A stretch of 15,443 bases of DNA from an uncultured Lachnospiraceae bacterium (GTDB lineage: Bacteria; Bacillota; Clostridia; Lachnospirales; Lachnospiraceae), in assembly GCA_949935685.1 (NCBI GenBank), contig CATLGN010000011.1, positions 1 through 15,443 on the forward strand. The letters are read 5' to 3'. The notes under the pieces are model-generated. The model made no database searches, was not told the DNA's origin, and saw only the letters and a program-made list of their open reading frames with translations. Position numbers and translations under genes: made by a program. The stretch's first letter is position 1; every line of letters starts with the position of its first letter. Below, in pieces: positions 1-5,762 of the stretch.

Positions 1-408
<408 letters not shown>

Positions 409-429
409 CGGGGACGGGAGGAACGGCAG

Positions 430-1641
430 ATGAATATTCTGGTTATAAACTGTGGGAGTTCTTCGCTGAAATTCCAGTTAATCGATGCAGAGAGCGAGCA
501 GGTGATTGCAAAGGGGCTTTGTGAGCGGATTGGCATTGACGGCAGCCGCATGGTCTATCAGAAGGCCGGCGCTGAGAAGCAGACGACAGAAGCCGTTATG
601 AACGATCATAAAGCGGCGATCCGTATGGTGATCGATGCCCTGACGGCCGAAGGTTCGGGCGTGGTTACGGATCTCTCCGAGATCGGCGCGGTGGGGCACC
701 GGATTGTGCACGGCGGAGAACGGTTTGCCTCCTCTGTTCTGATCGACGATGCGGTGCTTGCGGCGATTGAGGCGTGCAGCGAACTGGCGCCGCTGCACAA
801 TCCGGCAAACCTGACAGGCATTCGTGCGTGCAGGGAGCTGATGCCGGAGACGCCGATGGCGGCGGTTTTTGATACCGCGTTCCATCAGACAATGCCGGAG
901 GAGGCGTACCTATACGGGATACCTTACGAATATTATGAAAAATATAAAGTGAGACGCTATGGCTTCCATGGGACAAGCCATTCCTATGTGTCAAAACGGG
1001 CGGCGCAGGTTTTGGGAAAAGAACCGGGCAGCCTGAAACTGATCGTATGCCATCTGGGAAACGGCGCCAGCGTATCGGCTGTGAAGTATGGAAAGTCGGT
1101 GGACACTTCCATGGGTCTGACCCCTCTGGAAGGGCTGATTATGGGGACGCGTTCCGGTGATCTGGACCCGGCCGTTATTGAGTTCCTGGCACACAGGGAG
1201 GGCAGGACATTGGAAGACGTGATGCAGATATTAAACCAGAAGTCGGGCGTTCTGGGACTTTCCGGCGGTTTTTCCTCTGATTTCCGTGATCTGGAAGATG
1301 CGTATGAGAAGAATATGCCGGAAGGGACAAGAGCCATGAAAACCTTTGCCTATCGGGTGGCAAAGTATATCGGCGCGTATACGGCTGCCATGAACGGTGT
1401 GGACGGCATTTGCTTTACGGCGGGACTGGGAGAGAACAGCCCGCTGATCCGAAATATGGTCTGTGAATATCTTGGCTGGCTGGGCGTGAAACTGGATCAG
1501 GAACAGAACGGAAAGCGCGGAGAAGACCTGGTGATCTCGACGCCGGATTCCGGCACGCAGGTGCTGGTGATCCCCACCAATGAAGAACTGGCGATCGCAA
1601 GGGAGACAAATGCGCTTCTGGAAAAAAATTGTCAGATATAG
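430..1641 (+). CDS. ackA: Acetate kinase
   Basis: Acetate kinase transfers phosphate from acetyl phosphate to ADP, giving acetate and ATP, the main substrate-level phosphorylation step of mixed-acid fermenters. The 403-residue length is normal for the family. Two ASKHA-fold halves are recognisable: the N-terminal INCGSSSLKFQL (Asn7, Ser10, Ser12, Lys14), VGHRIVHGGE (Arg91), PLHNP (His123), AVFDTAFHQTMP (Asp148), RRYGFHGTSH (His180), CHLGNGAS (His208), MGTRSGDLDP (Arg241), a glycine-rich GLGENSPLIR block, and NEELAIARE (Glu385). These match the catalytic residues of the Methanosarcina thermophila enzyme almost number for number. The ATG at 430 is preceded by GGGAGGAACGGCAG, a good ribosome binding site. 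It follows pta by 21 bp. No convincing terminator follows it; the next gene has its own strong promoter about 40 bp downstream. Confidence 0.99.
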   Translation: MNILVINCGSSSLKFQLIDAESEQVIAKGLCERIGIDGSRMVYQKAGAEKQTTEAVMNDHKAAIRMVIDALTAEGSGVVTDLSEIGAVGHRIVHGGERFASSVLIDDAVLAAIEACSELAPLHNPANLTGIRACRELMPETPMAAVFDTAFHQTMPEEAYLYGIPYEYYEKYKVRRYGFHGTSHSYVSKRAAQVLGKEPGSLKLIVCHLGNGASVSAVKYGKSVDTSMGLTPLEGLIMGTRSGDLDPAVIEFLAHREGRTLEDVMQILNQKSGVLGLSGGFSSDFRDLEDAYEKNMPEGTRAMKTFAYRVAKYIGAYTAAMNGVDGICFTAGLGENSPLIRNMVCEYLGWLGVKLDQEQNGKRGEDLVISTPDSGTQVLVIPTNEELAIARETNALLEKNCQI

Positions 1642-1681
1642 ACGATAAAAGGAAAATACAACGAGATAAAATTGGTAAAGA

Positions 1682-1710
1682 TTGACAATCCTATACCGCA
1701 GGATTATAAT
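1682..1710 (+). promoter_or_regulatory. Consensus sigma-A promoter for the secreted repeat protein
   Basis: TTGACA (1682-1687), a 17-bp spacer and TATAAT (1705-1710) match the housekeeping consensus at all twelve positions. Expected transcription start is near 1717, giving a leader of about 40 nt before the ATG at 1756. Confidence 0.85.
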
Positions 1711-1755
1711 AAACGGGAAAGCTTTCAAACAATTCTTATGAAGGAGGAATCGGTA

Positions 1756-2262
1756 ATGAAAAAATTCAAAACAATTGTAATTACGGCCGCTGCTGCGACG
1801 CTGGTTATGGCTTCTTCCGTGGTGGCCTGTGCCAAAGAAGGCGATATTGTACCGCCCCGTTACAAAAGCAACTGTGATCTGATGAACTGCTCCGGCAATC
1901 ATATCAGTGTCAAGGATCCTTCCACAGGGCTTGATCTGTATTTCTGTGTGCCGCAGAATCTGACATACTCTGTAGATGAGTACCGAACAGAGGTTGCCGC
2001 ATATCTGGCGGATAAGGCAGAAAATAAAGTCGAGACTCCCGCTCCCACAGAAGAAAAAAAGGAAACGCAGGAGAGCGATTATTTTGCACCGCCCCGTTAT
2101 AAGAGTAGCTGTGATCTGATGAACTGCTCCGGCAATCATATCAGCGTCAAGGATCCTTCCACAGGGCTTGATCTGTATTTCTGTGTACCGCAGAATCTGA
2201 CATATTCCGTAGACGAATATCGGACAAAGGTTGCCGCATATCTGGCGGACAAGGCAGAGTAA
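1756..2262 (+). CDS. Secreted small protein with two near-identical 57-residue Cys-containing repeats, function unknown
   Basis: I do not recognise this family. The 168-residue product starts at ATG 1756, chosen because AAGGAGG (1741-1747) sits 8 bp upstream and a typical signal peptide follows: KK near the N-terminus, then a hydrophobic stretch to about residue 24. The end of the signal is ambiguous: VVAC at 22-25 would serve as a lipobox (Cys25 lipidated), while ACA|KE would suit signal peptidase I after residue 26. The mature part is repeat 1 (residues 33-89), a Glu/Lys/Thr/Pro-rich linker (about 90-111) and repeat 2 (112-168). Only two residues differ between repeats (Asn39/Ser118, Glu79/Lys158). 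Each repeat carries three Cys (40, 45, 64 and 119, 124, 143) in CDLMNCSGNH and LYFCVPQN contexts. Because three is odd, an intermolecular or inter-repeat disulfide is possible. It is monocistronic, between a consensus promoter and a strong terminator. An in-frame upstream ATG-like start at 1672 precedes the promoter and is rejected. Confidence 0.85.
   Translation: MKKFKTIVITAAAATLVMASSVVACAKEGDIVPPRYKSNCDLMNCSGNHISVKDPSTGLDLYFCVPQNLTYSVDEYRTEVAAYLADKAENKVETPAPTEEKKETQESDYFAPPRYKSSCDLMNCSGNHISVKDPSTGLDLYFCVPQNLTYSVDEYRTKVAAYLADKAE
1852..2022 (+). repeat. Intragenic tandem repeat, copy 1 (171 bp)
   Basis: This encodes residues 33-89 of the secreted protein. By eye it differs from copy 2 (2089-2259, offset 237 bp) at about 15 of 171 bases, and 13 of those changes are synonymous. 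This suggests a duplication followed by selection on the protein sequence. Confidence 0.9.
2089..2259 (+). repeat. Intragenic tandem repeat, copy 2 (171 bp)
   Basis: This encodes residues 112-168 of the secreted protein and is the partner of the repeat at 1852-2022. The copies are separated by a 66-bp linker coding for a charged, Pro-containing segment. Confidence 0.9.
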
Positions 2263-2308
2263 ATCAATTCATAACTTTTGTTTCAAAACAATTATCATTA
2301 GATAATAG

Positions 2309-2350
2309 AAAAAAGGAAGACTTTTGTAACGTGAAAAAGTCTTCCTTTTA
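2309..2350. terminator. Bidirectional intrinsic terminator between convergent genes
   Basis: A perfect 15-bp inverted repeat, AAAAGGAAGACTTTT (2311-2325) and its complement (2335-2349), surrounds a 9-nt loop. On the plus strand the stem ends in TTTTAT, and on the minus strand it ends in a run of six T. It lies 46 bp after the secreted-protein stop and 40 bp beyond the lysR-type stop, so it probably ends both transcripts. Confidence 0.85.
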
Positions 2351-2389
2351 TAATACAGGCGAATACGGATATGGCTGTTCGGTTGATTT

Positions 2390-3268
2390 TCATTGAGAAA
2401 AATCGGCTTGCAGCGTTTCCAGCAGCCGTTTGGCAATGGGGGTAAATGCCTGATGTTTTTTCCAGATCAGATAAATCCGGGTTTCCAGCGGGGGAGAGAG
2501 CGGGCGGAATACCAGTCCGCTGCCGGGACTCGTGTCGATCAGATGCCCGAATGTGAGAAGATACCCAAGGCCTTCCCGGACAAAGAGAGAACCGTTATAG
2601 GACAGGCGAAAGGAGCCCTCCAGACGGAGCCGGTCTCTCTTATTGCCGCACCATCGGGGAATATCATGATGCCAGCCCTGTTCGGAACAAAACAGCGGCA
2701 GACCGGCCAGATCTTCCACGCCGATGGCCGGTTTGTCAGCCAGGGGGCAGTTTTCGGGCATAATAACGCCCCATTGATCGGCTTCGGGAAAGGGCAGATC
2801 ATAATATTTCGCCGTGTTTGGTTCCTGCGCCAATACCGCAAAGTCAATAACGCCCTTGTCCAGCTTTTCCGTGACCTGTTCCGTGTCGCCGCTGGTGATG
2901 TGATAGCGTATTCCGGGACAGGCGTTCTTCAATTTTCGAAGAGCCGCGGCCAGGTATCGGATCTGGTAAGACTCCGCCAGGCCGAGATAGACATCGCCGC
3001 CCAGAACATCGTTTAATGTGGAAAATTCCGTTGTGATTTTATCAGCCATCTTCACCAGATCTTCTGCCCGTCTGCGCAGCAAAATGCCTTCCTCGGTTAG
3101 TTGAATGCGAAAGCTGTGCCGTATGAAAAGTTTTTTGCCGAGTTCGTCTTCCAGTGATTTCAGTTGTTTCGAAAGTGTCGGCTGCGTGACATGAAGCGCC
3201 TGTGCGGCGCGGGTCATGTTTTCCTCTCTTGCGACTGCCAGAAAATACCGCATCGTCCGCAGTTCCAT
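2390..3268 (-). CDS. LysR-type transcriptional regulator
   Basis: This is a 292-residue LysR-family regulator, the usual length. The winged helix-turn-helix is at residues 1-60: MELRTMRYFLAVAREENMTR, then AAQALHVTQPTLSKQLKSLE and LFIRHSFRIQLTEEG, the standard LTTR signature. Residues about 90-292 form the periplasmic-binding-protein-like effector domain, beginning GGDVYLGLAES. The start at 3268 is chosen because AGGAGGG (3275-3281 on the minus strand) lies 6 bp upstream and the protein then begins exactly like family members; an in-frame ATG 39 codons further upstream lies beyond the promoter. It is divergent from the alpha/beta hydrolase at 3808, the classical LTTR arrangement, so it probably controls that gene and itself through the palindrome at 3295-3316. 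The effector is unknown. The reading frame is intact. Confidence 0.95.
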   Translation of the reverse strand: MELRTMRYFLAVAREENMTRAAQALHVTQPTLSKQLKSLEDELGKKLFIRHSFRIQLTEEGILLRRRAEDLVKMADKITTEFSTLNDVLGGDVYLGLAESYQIRYLAAALRKLKNACPGIRYHITSGDTEQVTEKLDKGVIDFAVLAQEPNTAKYYDLPFPEADQWGVIMPENCPLADKPAIGVEDLAGLPLFCSEQGWHHDIPRWCGNKRDRLRLEGSFRLSYNGSLFVREGLGYLLTFGHLIDTSPGSGLVFRPLSPPLETRIYLIWKKHQAFTPIAKRLLETLQADFSQ

Positions 3269-3294
3269 GACGTTCCCTCCTGTGATATTCCTAA

Positions 3295-3316
3295 AATTTA
3301 TATCATGATATAAATT
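3295..3316. promoter_or_regulatory. 22-bp perfect palindrome, probable LysR-type operator
   Basis: The half-site AATTTATATCA (3295-3305) is followed directly by its exact reverse complement (3306-3316). It contains the T-N11-A spacing typical of LTTR sites. It overlaps the -10 and predicted start site of the regulator's own promoter, as expected for autorepression. Its centre is about 56 bp upstream of the start predicted from the divergent TATAAT at 3350-3355, close to where LTTR recognition sites activate a divergent target. Confidence 0.7.
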
Positions 3317-3342
3317 ATAACCATTAGCGCAGGTCCGGTCAA
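3314..3342 (-). promoter_or_regulatory. Promoter of the LysR-type regulator
   Basis: Read on the minus strand: TTGACC (3342-3337), 17-bp spacer, TATAAT (3319-3314). Only the last base of the -35 departs from consensus. Predicted start is near 3307, inside the 22-bp palindrome, giving a leader of about 38 nt. Confidence 0.75.
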
Positions 3343-3349
3343 CCGGTTG

Positions 3350-3355
3350 TATAAT
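3350..3355 (+). promoter_or_regulatory. Orphaned -10 box that probably belonged to the hydrolase gene
   Basis: TATAAT faces the hydrolase gene and lacks a recognisable -35, as is common for LTTR-activated promoters. The 10-bp duplicated sequence TAATAGAATC begins at 3352, inside this box, so the 400-bp element now separates it from its presumed gene. A transcript started here would cross the whole palindrome. Confidence 0.5.
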
Positions 3356-3361
3356 AGAATC
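3352..3361. repeat. Left target-site duplication of the 400-bp element
   Basis: TAATAGAATC directly abuts the first base of the element and is repeated exactly, in the same orientation, at 3762-3771 against its last base. Confidence 0.8.
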
Positions 3362-3761
3362 CACGATAAACGCATGAATGGACAAACTGTGAACATTTTA
3401 TAAACTGAGCCGGACAGCAGTGGAAAAGCCCTGCAGCGCATTACGCTTTCGGCGGAGACGTCCCGTCCCGGCCATACGCCGGGCTGCGGGCATAAGCGGT
3501 TCTAAGCGCAGCGGCAGCAGATACCGGCAGGCGTGCAACCGGCCTCTATGCGCCGTCCGGGCGCAAATCGGCCTTTTCCGGACGTCCATGTCCGGAAATT
3601 GCGGGTCATGGCGCAGCGCCAAGAACCGCTAATGCCCTTTGCAAGGCGCATGGCCGGGATGGGACGTCTCCGCCGGAAATCCATCATCCTCTCAGGGCTT
3701 TTCCATTTCTGTCCTTTCGACACATTGTGTTCACAGTTTGTTCATTCGTGCGTTTGCCGTG
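3362..3761. mobile_element. 400-bp palindromic MITE-like element, non-coding
   Basis: The whole interval is one imperfect inverted repeat centred near 3560. Outer arms 3362-3395 and 3728-3761 pair at 30 of 34 positions (ends CACG...CGTG). The block 3448-3480 pairs with 3645-3677 at 30 of 33, including the exact 15-mer CGGCGGAGACGTCCC (3450-3464 with 3661-3675). TGGAAAAGCCCTG (3421-3433) pairs exactly with 3693-3705. At the centre, GCGCC-GTCCG-GGCGC (3550-3564) closes the structure; a separate 9-bp hairpin (3575-3598, arms TTTCCGGAC) sits on the right side. A 10-bp direct repeat flanks it exactly. No credible open reading frame or transposase is inside; the short ORFs on each arm are mirror images produced by the palindrome. 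Length, symmetry and target duplication fit a miniature inverted-repeat element mobilised in trans; the parent family is not identified. It fills most of the 539-bp gene-free gap between 3268 and 3808. Confidence 0.75.
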
Positions 3762-3765
3762 TAAT
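3738..3765 (+). promoter_or_regulatory. Possible hybrid promoter at the element/target junction
   Basis: TTGTTC (3738-3743, inside the element end), a 16-bp spacer and TGTAAT (3760-3765) could drive the hydrolase. The TG comes from the element and TAAT from the duplicated target. Both boxes are degenerate, so this is a weak call. Confidence 0.25.
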
Positions 3766-3771
3766 AGAATC
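3762..3771. repeat. Right target-site duplication of the 400-bp element
   Basis: TAATAGAATC, identical to 3352-3361, follows the terminal CGTG of the element and lies 36 bp before the hydrolase start codon. Confidence 0.8.
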
Positions 3772-3807
3772 GGATATAAGAGTAAGAGAAAGGACAGGAA
3801 GAATCAT

Positions 3808-4788
3808 ATGGAAGAGATTCACAAAATGCAACTGGAGAATATGTGGGATAAAACATTCCCGAAAAGCGAAAAAGTCAACCATCGGAAAGTGACATTCCAT
3901 AACCGCTATGGCATTATGCTGACGGCTGACCTGTACGAGCCGAAAGGCGCAGCAGGCAGACTGGCGGCTATTGCGGTGTGCGGCCCGTTTGGCGCAGTGA
4001 AGGAACAGGCAGCCGGTCTGTACGCGCAGACGATGGCGGAACGGGGGTTTTTGACAATTGCCTTTGATCCGTCGTTTACCGGTGAGAGCGGCGGAACACC
4101 GCGCTATGTTGCCTCCCCGGACATCAATACGGAAGATTTTCAGGCGGCCGTTGATTTTTTGTCGGTGCAGGACAATGTCGACCCGCAAAAAATCGGTATT
4201 ATCGGCATCTGCGGATGGGGCGGCATGGCGCTCAATGCGGCGGCAATCGATACGCGGATTCGGGCGACGGCAGCCGCAACCATGTATGATATGACCCGCG
4301 TCAATGCAAAAGGATATTTTGATGCGGAAGACAGTGAAGACGCCCGCTATGAAAAACGCAGGACGCTAAACGAGCAGCGGATTCGGGATTTCCAAAGCGG
4401 CGCGTATGCGCTTGCAGGCGGTGTGGCAGATTCCCTTCCGGCTGACGCTCCATTCTATGTAAAGGACTATTATGATTACTATAAAACCGATCGCGGTTAT
4501 CATGCCCGTTCGTTAAATTCCAATGGCGGTTGGAACATTACCTCGGCATTGTCTTTTCTGAATATGCCCATTTTACAGTATGCCGGCGAGATACGCAGCG
4601 CCGTTTTGATTATGCACGGTGAAAAGGCACATTCATGCTATTTCAGCAGAGATGCTTTTGAAAAGCTGAAAGGAGACAATAAAGAACTGCTCATCATTCC
4701 CGGCGCGGTCCATACGGATCTGTACGATCGGACCGATGTGATCCCGTTTGACAAGATGGAAGCGTTTTTCCGGGAATACCTGCAGTAA
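3808..4788 (+). CDS. Alpha/beta hydrolase with Cys at the nucleophile elbow (YcjY/dienelactone-hydrolase-like)
   Basis: This 326-residue cytoplasmic alpha/beta hydrolase has no signal peptide. The start at 3808 is preferred because the protein then begins MEEIHKMQLENMW and AAAGGACAGGA lies about 8 bp upstream; the in-frame ATG at 3727 lies in the inserted element. Core landmarks are the VCGPFGAVKEQ oxyanion-loop region (about 58-67), GFLTIAFDPSFTGESGG (about 80-96), the nucleophile elbow GICGWGG with Cys135 replacing the usual Ser, LIMHGEKAHS (about 267-275) and the likely catalytic His302 in IPGAVHTDLYD. A GxCxG elbow is known in dienelactone hydrolase and in the YcjY-like branch of uncharacterised hydrolases, so esterase or C-C/C-O bond hydrolysis is plausible but the substrate is unknown. 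It is divergent from, and probably regulated by, the LysR-type gene. It ends 40 bp before the yceD promoter. Confidence 0.85.
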   Translation: MEEIHKMQLENMWDKTFPKSEKVNHRKVTFHNRYGIMLTADLYEPKGAAGRLAAIAVCGPFGAVKEQAAGLYAQTMAERGFLTIAFDPSFTGESGGTPRYVASPDINTEDFQAAVDFLSVQDNVDPQKIGIIGICGWGGMALNAAAIDTRIRATAAATMYDMTRVNAKGYFDAEDSEDARYEKRRTLNEQRIRDFQSGAYALAGGVADSLPADAPFYVKDYYDYYKTDRGYHARSLNSNGGWNITSALSFLNMPILQYAGEIRSAVLIMHGEKAHSCYFSRDAFEKLKGDNKELLIIPGAVHTDLYDRTDVIPFDKMEAFFREYLQ

Positions 4789-4828
4789 TGTTTGCCTGCG
4801 TTTGTCCTGACGGAAACGGAAAAATCAG

Positions 4829-4857
4829 TTGACAAAATCCTCCTTCTTATGTATAAT
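4829..4857 (+). promoter_or_regulatory. Consensus sigma-A promoter for yceD-rpmF
   Basis: TTGACA (4829-4834), 17-bp spacer, TATAAT (4852-4857): a perfect match with optimal spacing. Predicted start is about 4864, leaving a leader of about 20 nt that contains the ribosome binding site GCAGGAG. This fits a ribosomal-protein transcription unit. Confidence 0.88.
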
Positions 4858-4883
4858 AATTCGCGTATGAGCAGGAGTTTACA

Positions 4884-5408
4884 ATGATTTGGAATATAAC
4901 GGACGTGCTGTCGATGGAAGGCAGGACGGAGACGCATCGGACAGAATATGAACCGGATACCATACGATATGGCGGAAGCGATTATCCGGTAACAGAGAAA
5001 TCCCCGGTCAGCCTTACGGCCGTCAATACGGGCAAAGGCAGAGCACAGATTACAGGGAAAATCAATCTGACGCTTTTGCTGGCATGTGATCGGTGTCTTT
5101 GCGATGTATCGTATCCGTTTTCTCTGGAATTTTCGGCTGCGGCGGCAGCGCCGGAGTGCGAAGCGGCTGCTTCGGAGGATGAGGCGGATCAGTGTCTGAT
5201 CGGTTATCAGATCAATGTGGACGATCTTGTGTCTCGTGAGATTATGGTAAACTGGCCAATGAAGATCCTCTGTCGGCCGGACTGCAAAGGAATTTGCAGT
5301 GTGTGCGGCACGGATTTGAATACGGGAACCTGTGAATGTGATACTTTTGTTCCTGACCCGAGATTGGCGGCAATAAAAGATATTTTTAACGCGGGTAAGG
5401 AGGTGTAA
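4884..5408 (+). CDS. yceD: DUF177 / YceD family protein
   Basis: This is a 174-residue member of the YceD (DUF177) family, which nearly always sits directly before rpmF. It is implicated in 23S rRNA accumulation or ribosome assembly in bacteria and plants; its biochemical role is not settled. Visible features are LLLACDRCLCDVSYPFSLEF at about 64-83 (Cys68, Cys71, Cys73) and a Cys-rich C-terminus with CRPDCKGICSVCGTDLN and TCECD (Cys130, 134, 138, 141, 150, 152), consistent with metal binding as in Gram-positive members. The ATG at 4884 follows AGGAG by 7 bp. Its last codons (GGT AAG GAG GTG TAA) form the ribosome binding site of rpmF, so the two genes are translationally linked. Confidence 0.93.
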   Translation: MIWNITDVLSMEGRTETHRTEYEPDTIRYGGSDYPVTEKSPVSLTAVNTGKGRAQITGKINLTLLLACDRCLCDVSYPFSLEFSAAAAAPECEAAASEDEADQCLIGYQINVDDLVSREIMVNWPMKILCRPDCKGICSVCGTDLNTGTCECDTFVPDPRLAAIKDIFNAGKEV

Positions 5409-5410
5409 CG

Positions 5411-5590
5411 ATGTCTATCTGTCCCAAAAATAAATCTTCCAAAGGAAGAAGAGACAAACGGAGAGCAAACTGGAAGATGAGCGCTCCTACTTTGGTAAAA
5501 TGCAGTAAATGTGGCGCTCTGATGATTCCGCACAGAGTTTGCAGAGCCTGCGGCGCGTACAATAAAAAAGAGATCATCAGCGTGGACTGA
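5411..5590 (+). CDS. rpmF: 50S ribosomal protein L32, zinc-ribbon type
   Basis: A 59-residue basic protein starts at ATG 5411, 2 bp after the yceD stop, with AAGGAGGTG as a strong ribosome binding site. The N-terminal part (KSSKGRRDKRRANWKMSAP) is the rRNA-contacting segment typical of L32. The C-terminal part carries CSKC (31-34) and CRAC (44-47), the four-cysteine zinc ribbon of the C+ paralogue type. The N-terminus MSICPKNK has a Cys at position 4 where many L32 proteins have a neutral MAVPK-type start. It belongs to the large ribosomal subunit and is co-transcribed with yceD, ending at the terminator 27 bp downstream. Confidence 0.97.
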   Translation: MSICPKNKSSKGRRDKRRANWKMSAPTLVKCSKCGALMIPHRVCRACGAYNKKEIISVD

Positions 5591-5617
5591 TGCAGGACTG
5601 AAAGAGTCAGACTTGGG

Positions 5618-5647
5618 GGCATTTCCGGTATCGGAGATGCCTTTTTT
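5618..5647 (+). terminator. Intrinsic terminator after rpmF
   Basis: GGCAT-TT-CCG-GTAT-CGG-AG-ATGCC is a stem with a small internal loop and a GTAT tetraloop. It is followed by six T (5642-5647). It separates the yceD-rpmF unit from plsX. Confidence 0.85.
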
Positions 5648-5684
5648 CATCTATGTGTTTGTCCTGCCATTCCCATTTCTTTCC

Positions 5685-5713
5685 TTGCTTTTTCCCCCAC
5701 TGTCTAGTATATT
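5685..5713 (+). promoter_or_regulatory. Probable promoter of the plsX-acpP-rnc-smc-ftsY unit
   Basis: TTGCTT (5685-5690), 17-bp spacer and TATATT (5708-5713) lie after the terminator and about 50 bp before the plsX start. I see no FapR-type palindrome in the leader. Confidence 0.55.
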
Positions 5714-5762
5714 TATATGAGTATGAACTGTATTACCGTATTTTCAGACGGAGGAAATCAAA

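Noticed and set aside
1672-1755. Upstream extension of the secreted protein to position 1672
   Set aside because: The extension spans the TTGACA/TATAAT promoter and the ribosome binding site; the signal peptide starts at 1756.
1231-2139. 302-codon minus-strand open frame
   Set aside because: It runs antisense across ackA, the promoter region and the secreted-protein gene, has no family resemblance, and reflects the internal repeat twice.
1852-2259. CRISPR-like or mobile direct repeat
   Set aside because: The two 171-bp copies are in frame within a single gene and encode a duplicated protein domain.
2393-3016. 207-codon plus-strand open frame
   Set aside because: It is antisense to the LysR-type gene, which has a clear family match and ribosome binding site.
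3420-3723. Short open frames on both strands encoding Arg-rich peptides (for example a plus-strand frame from 3420 and a minus-strand frame ending at 3502)
   Set aside because: They are mirror images generated by the palindrome, have no ribosome binding sites and no recognisable domains.
3362-3761. Riboswitch or T-box leader for the hydrolase
   Set aside because: The exact flanking direct repeat and end-to-end symmetry are better explained by insertion; no terminator/antiterminator pair or T-box sequence was seen before 3808.
4789-4828. Terminator after the hydrolase gene
   Set aside because: Only a short 4-bp stem (CTGA...TCAG) with no T run; insufficient to call.
5714-5762. FapR-type operator upstream of plsX
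   Set aside because: No match to the TTAGTACCTAATACTAA-like palindrome could be seen in the leader.
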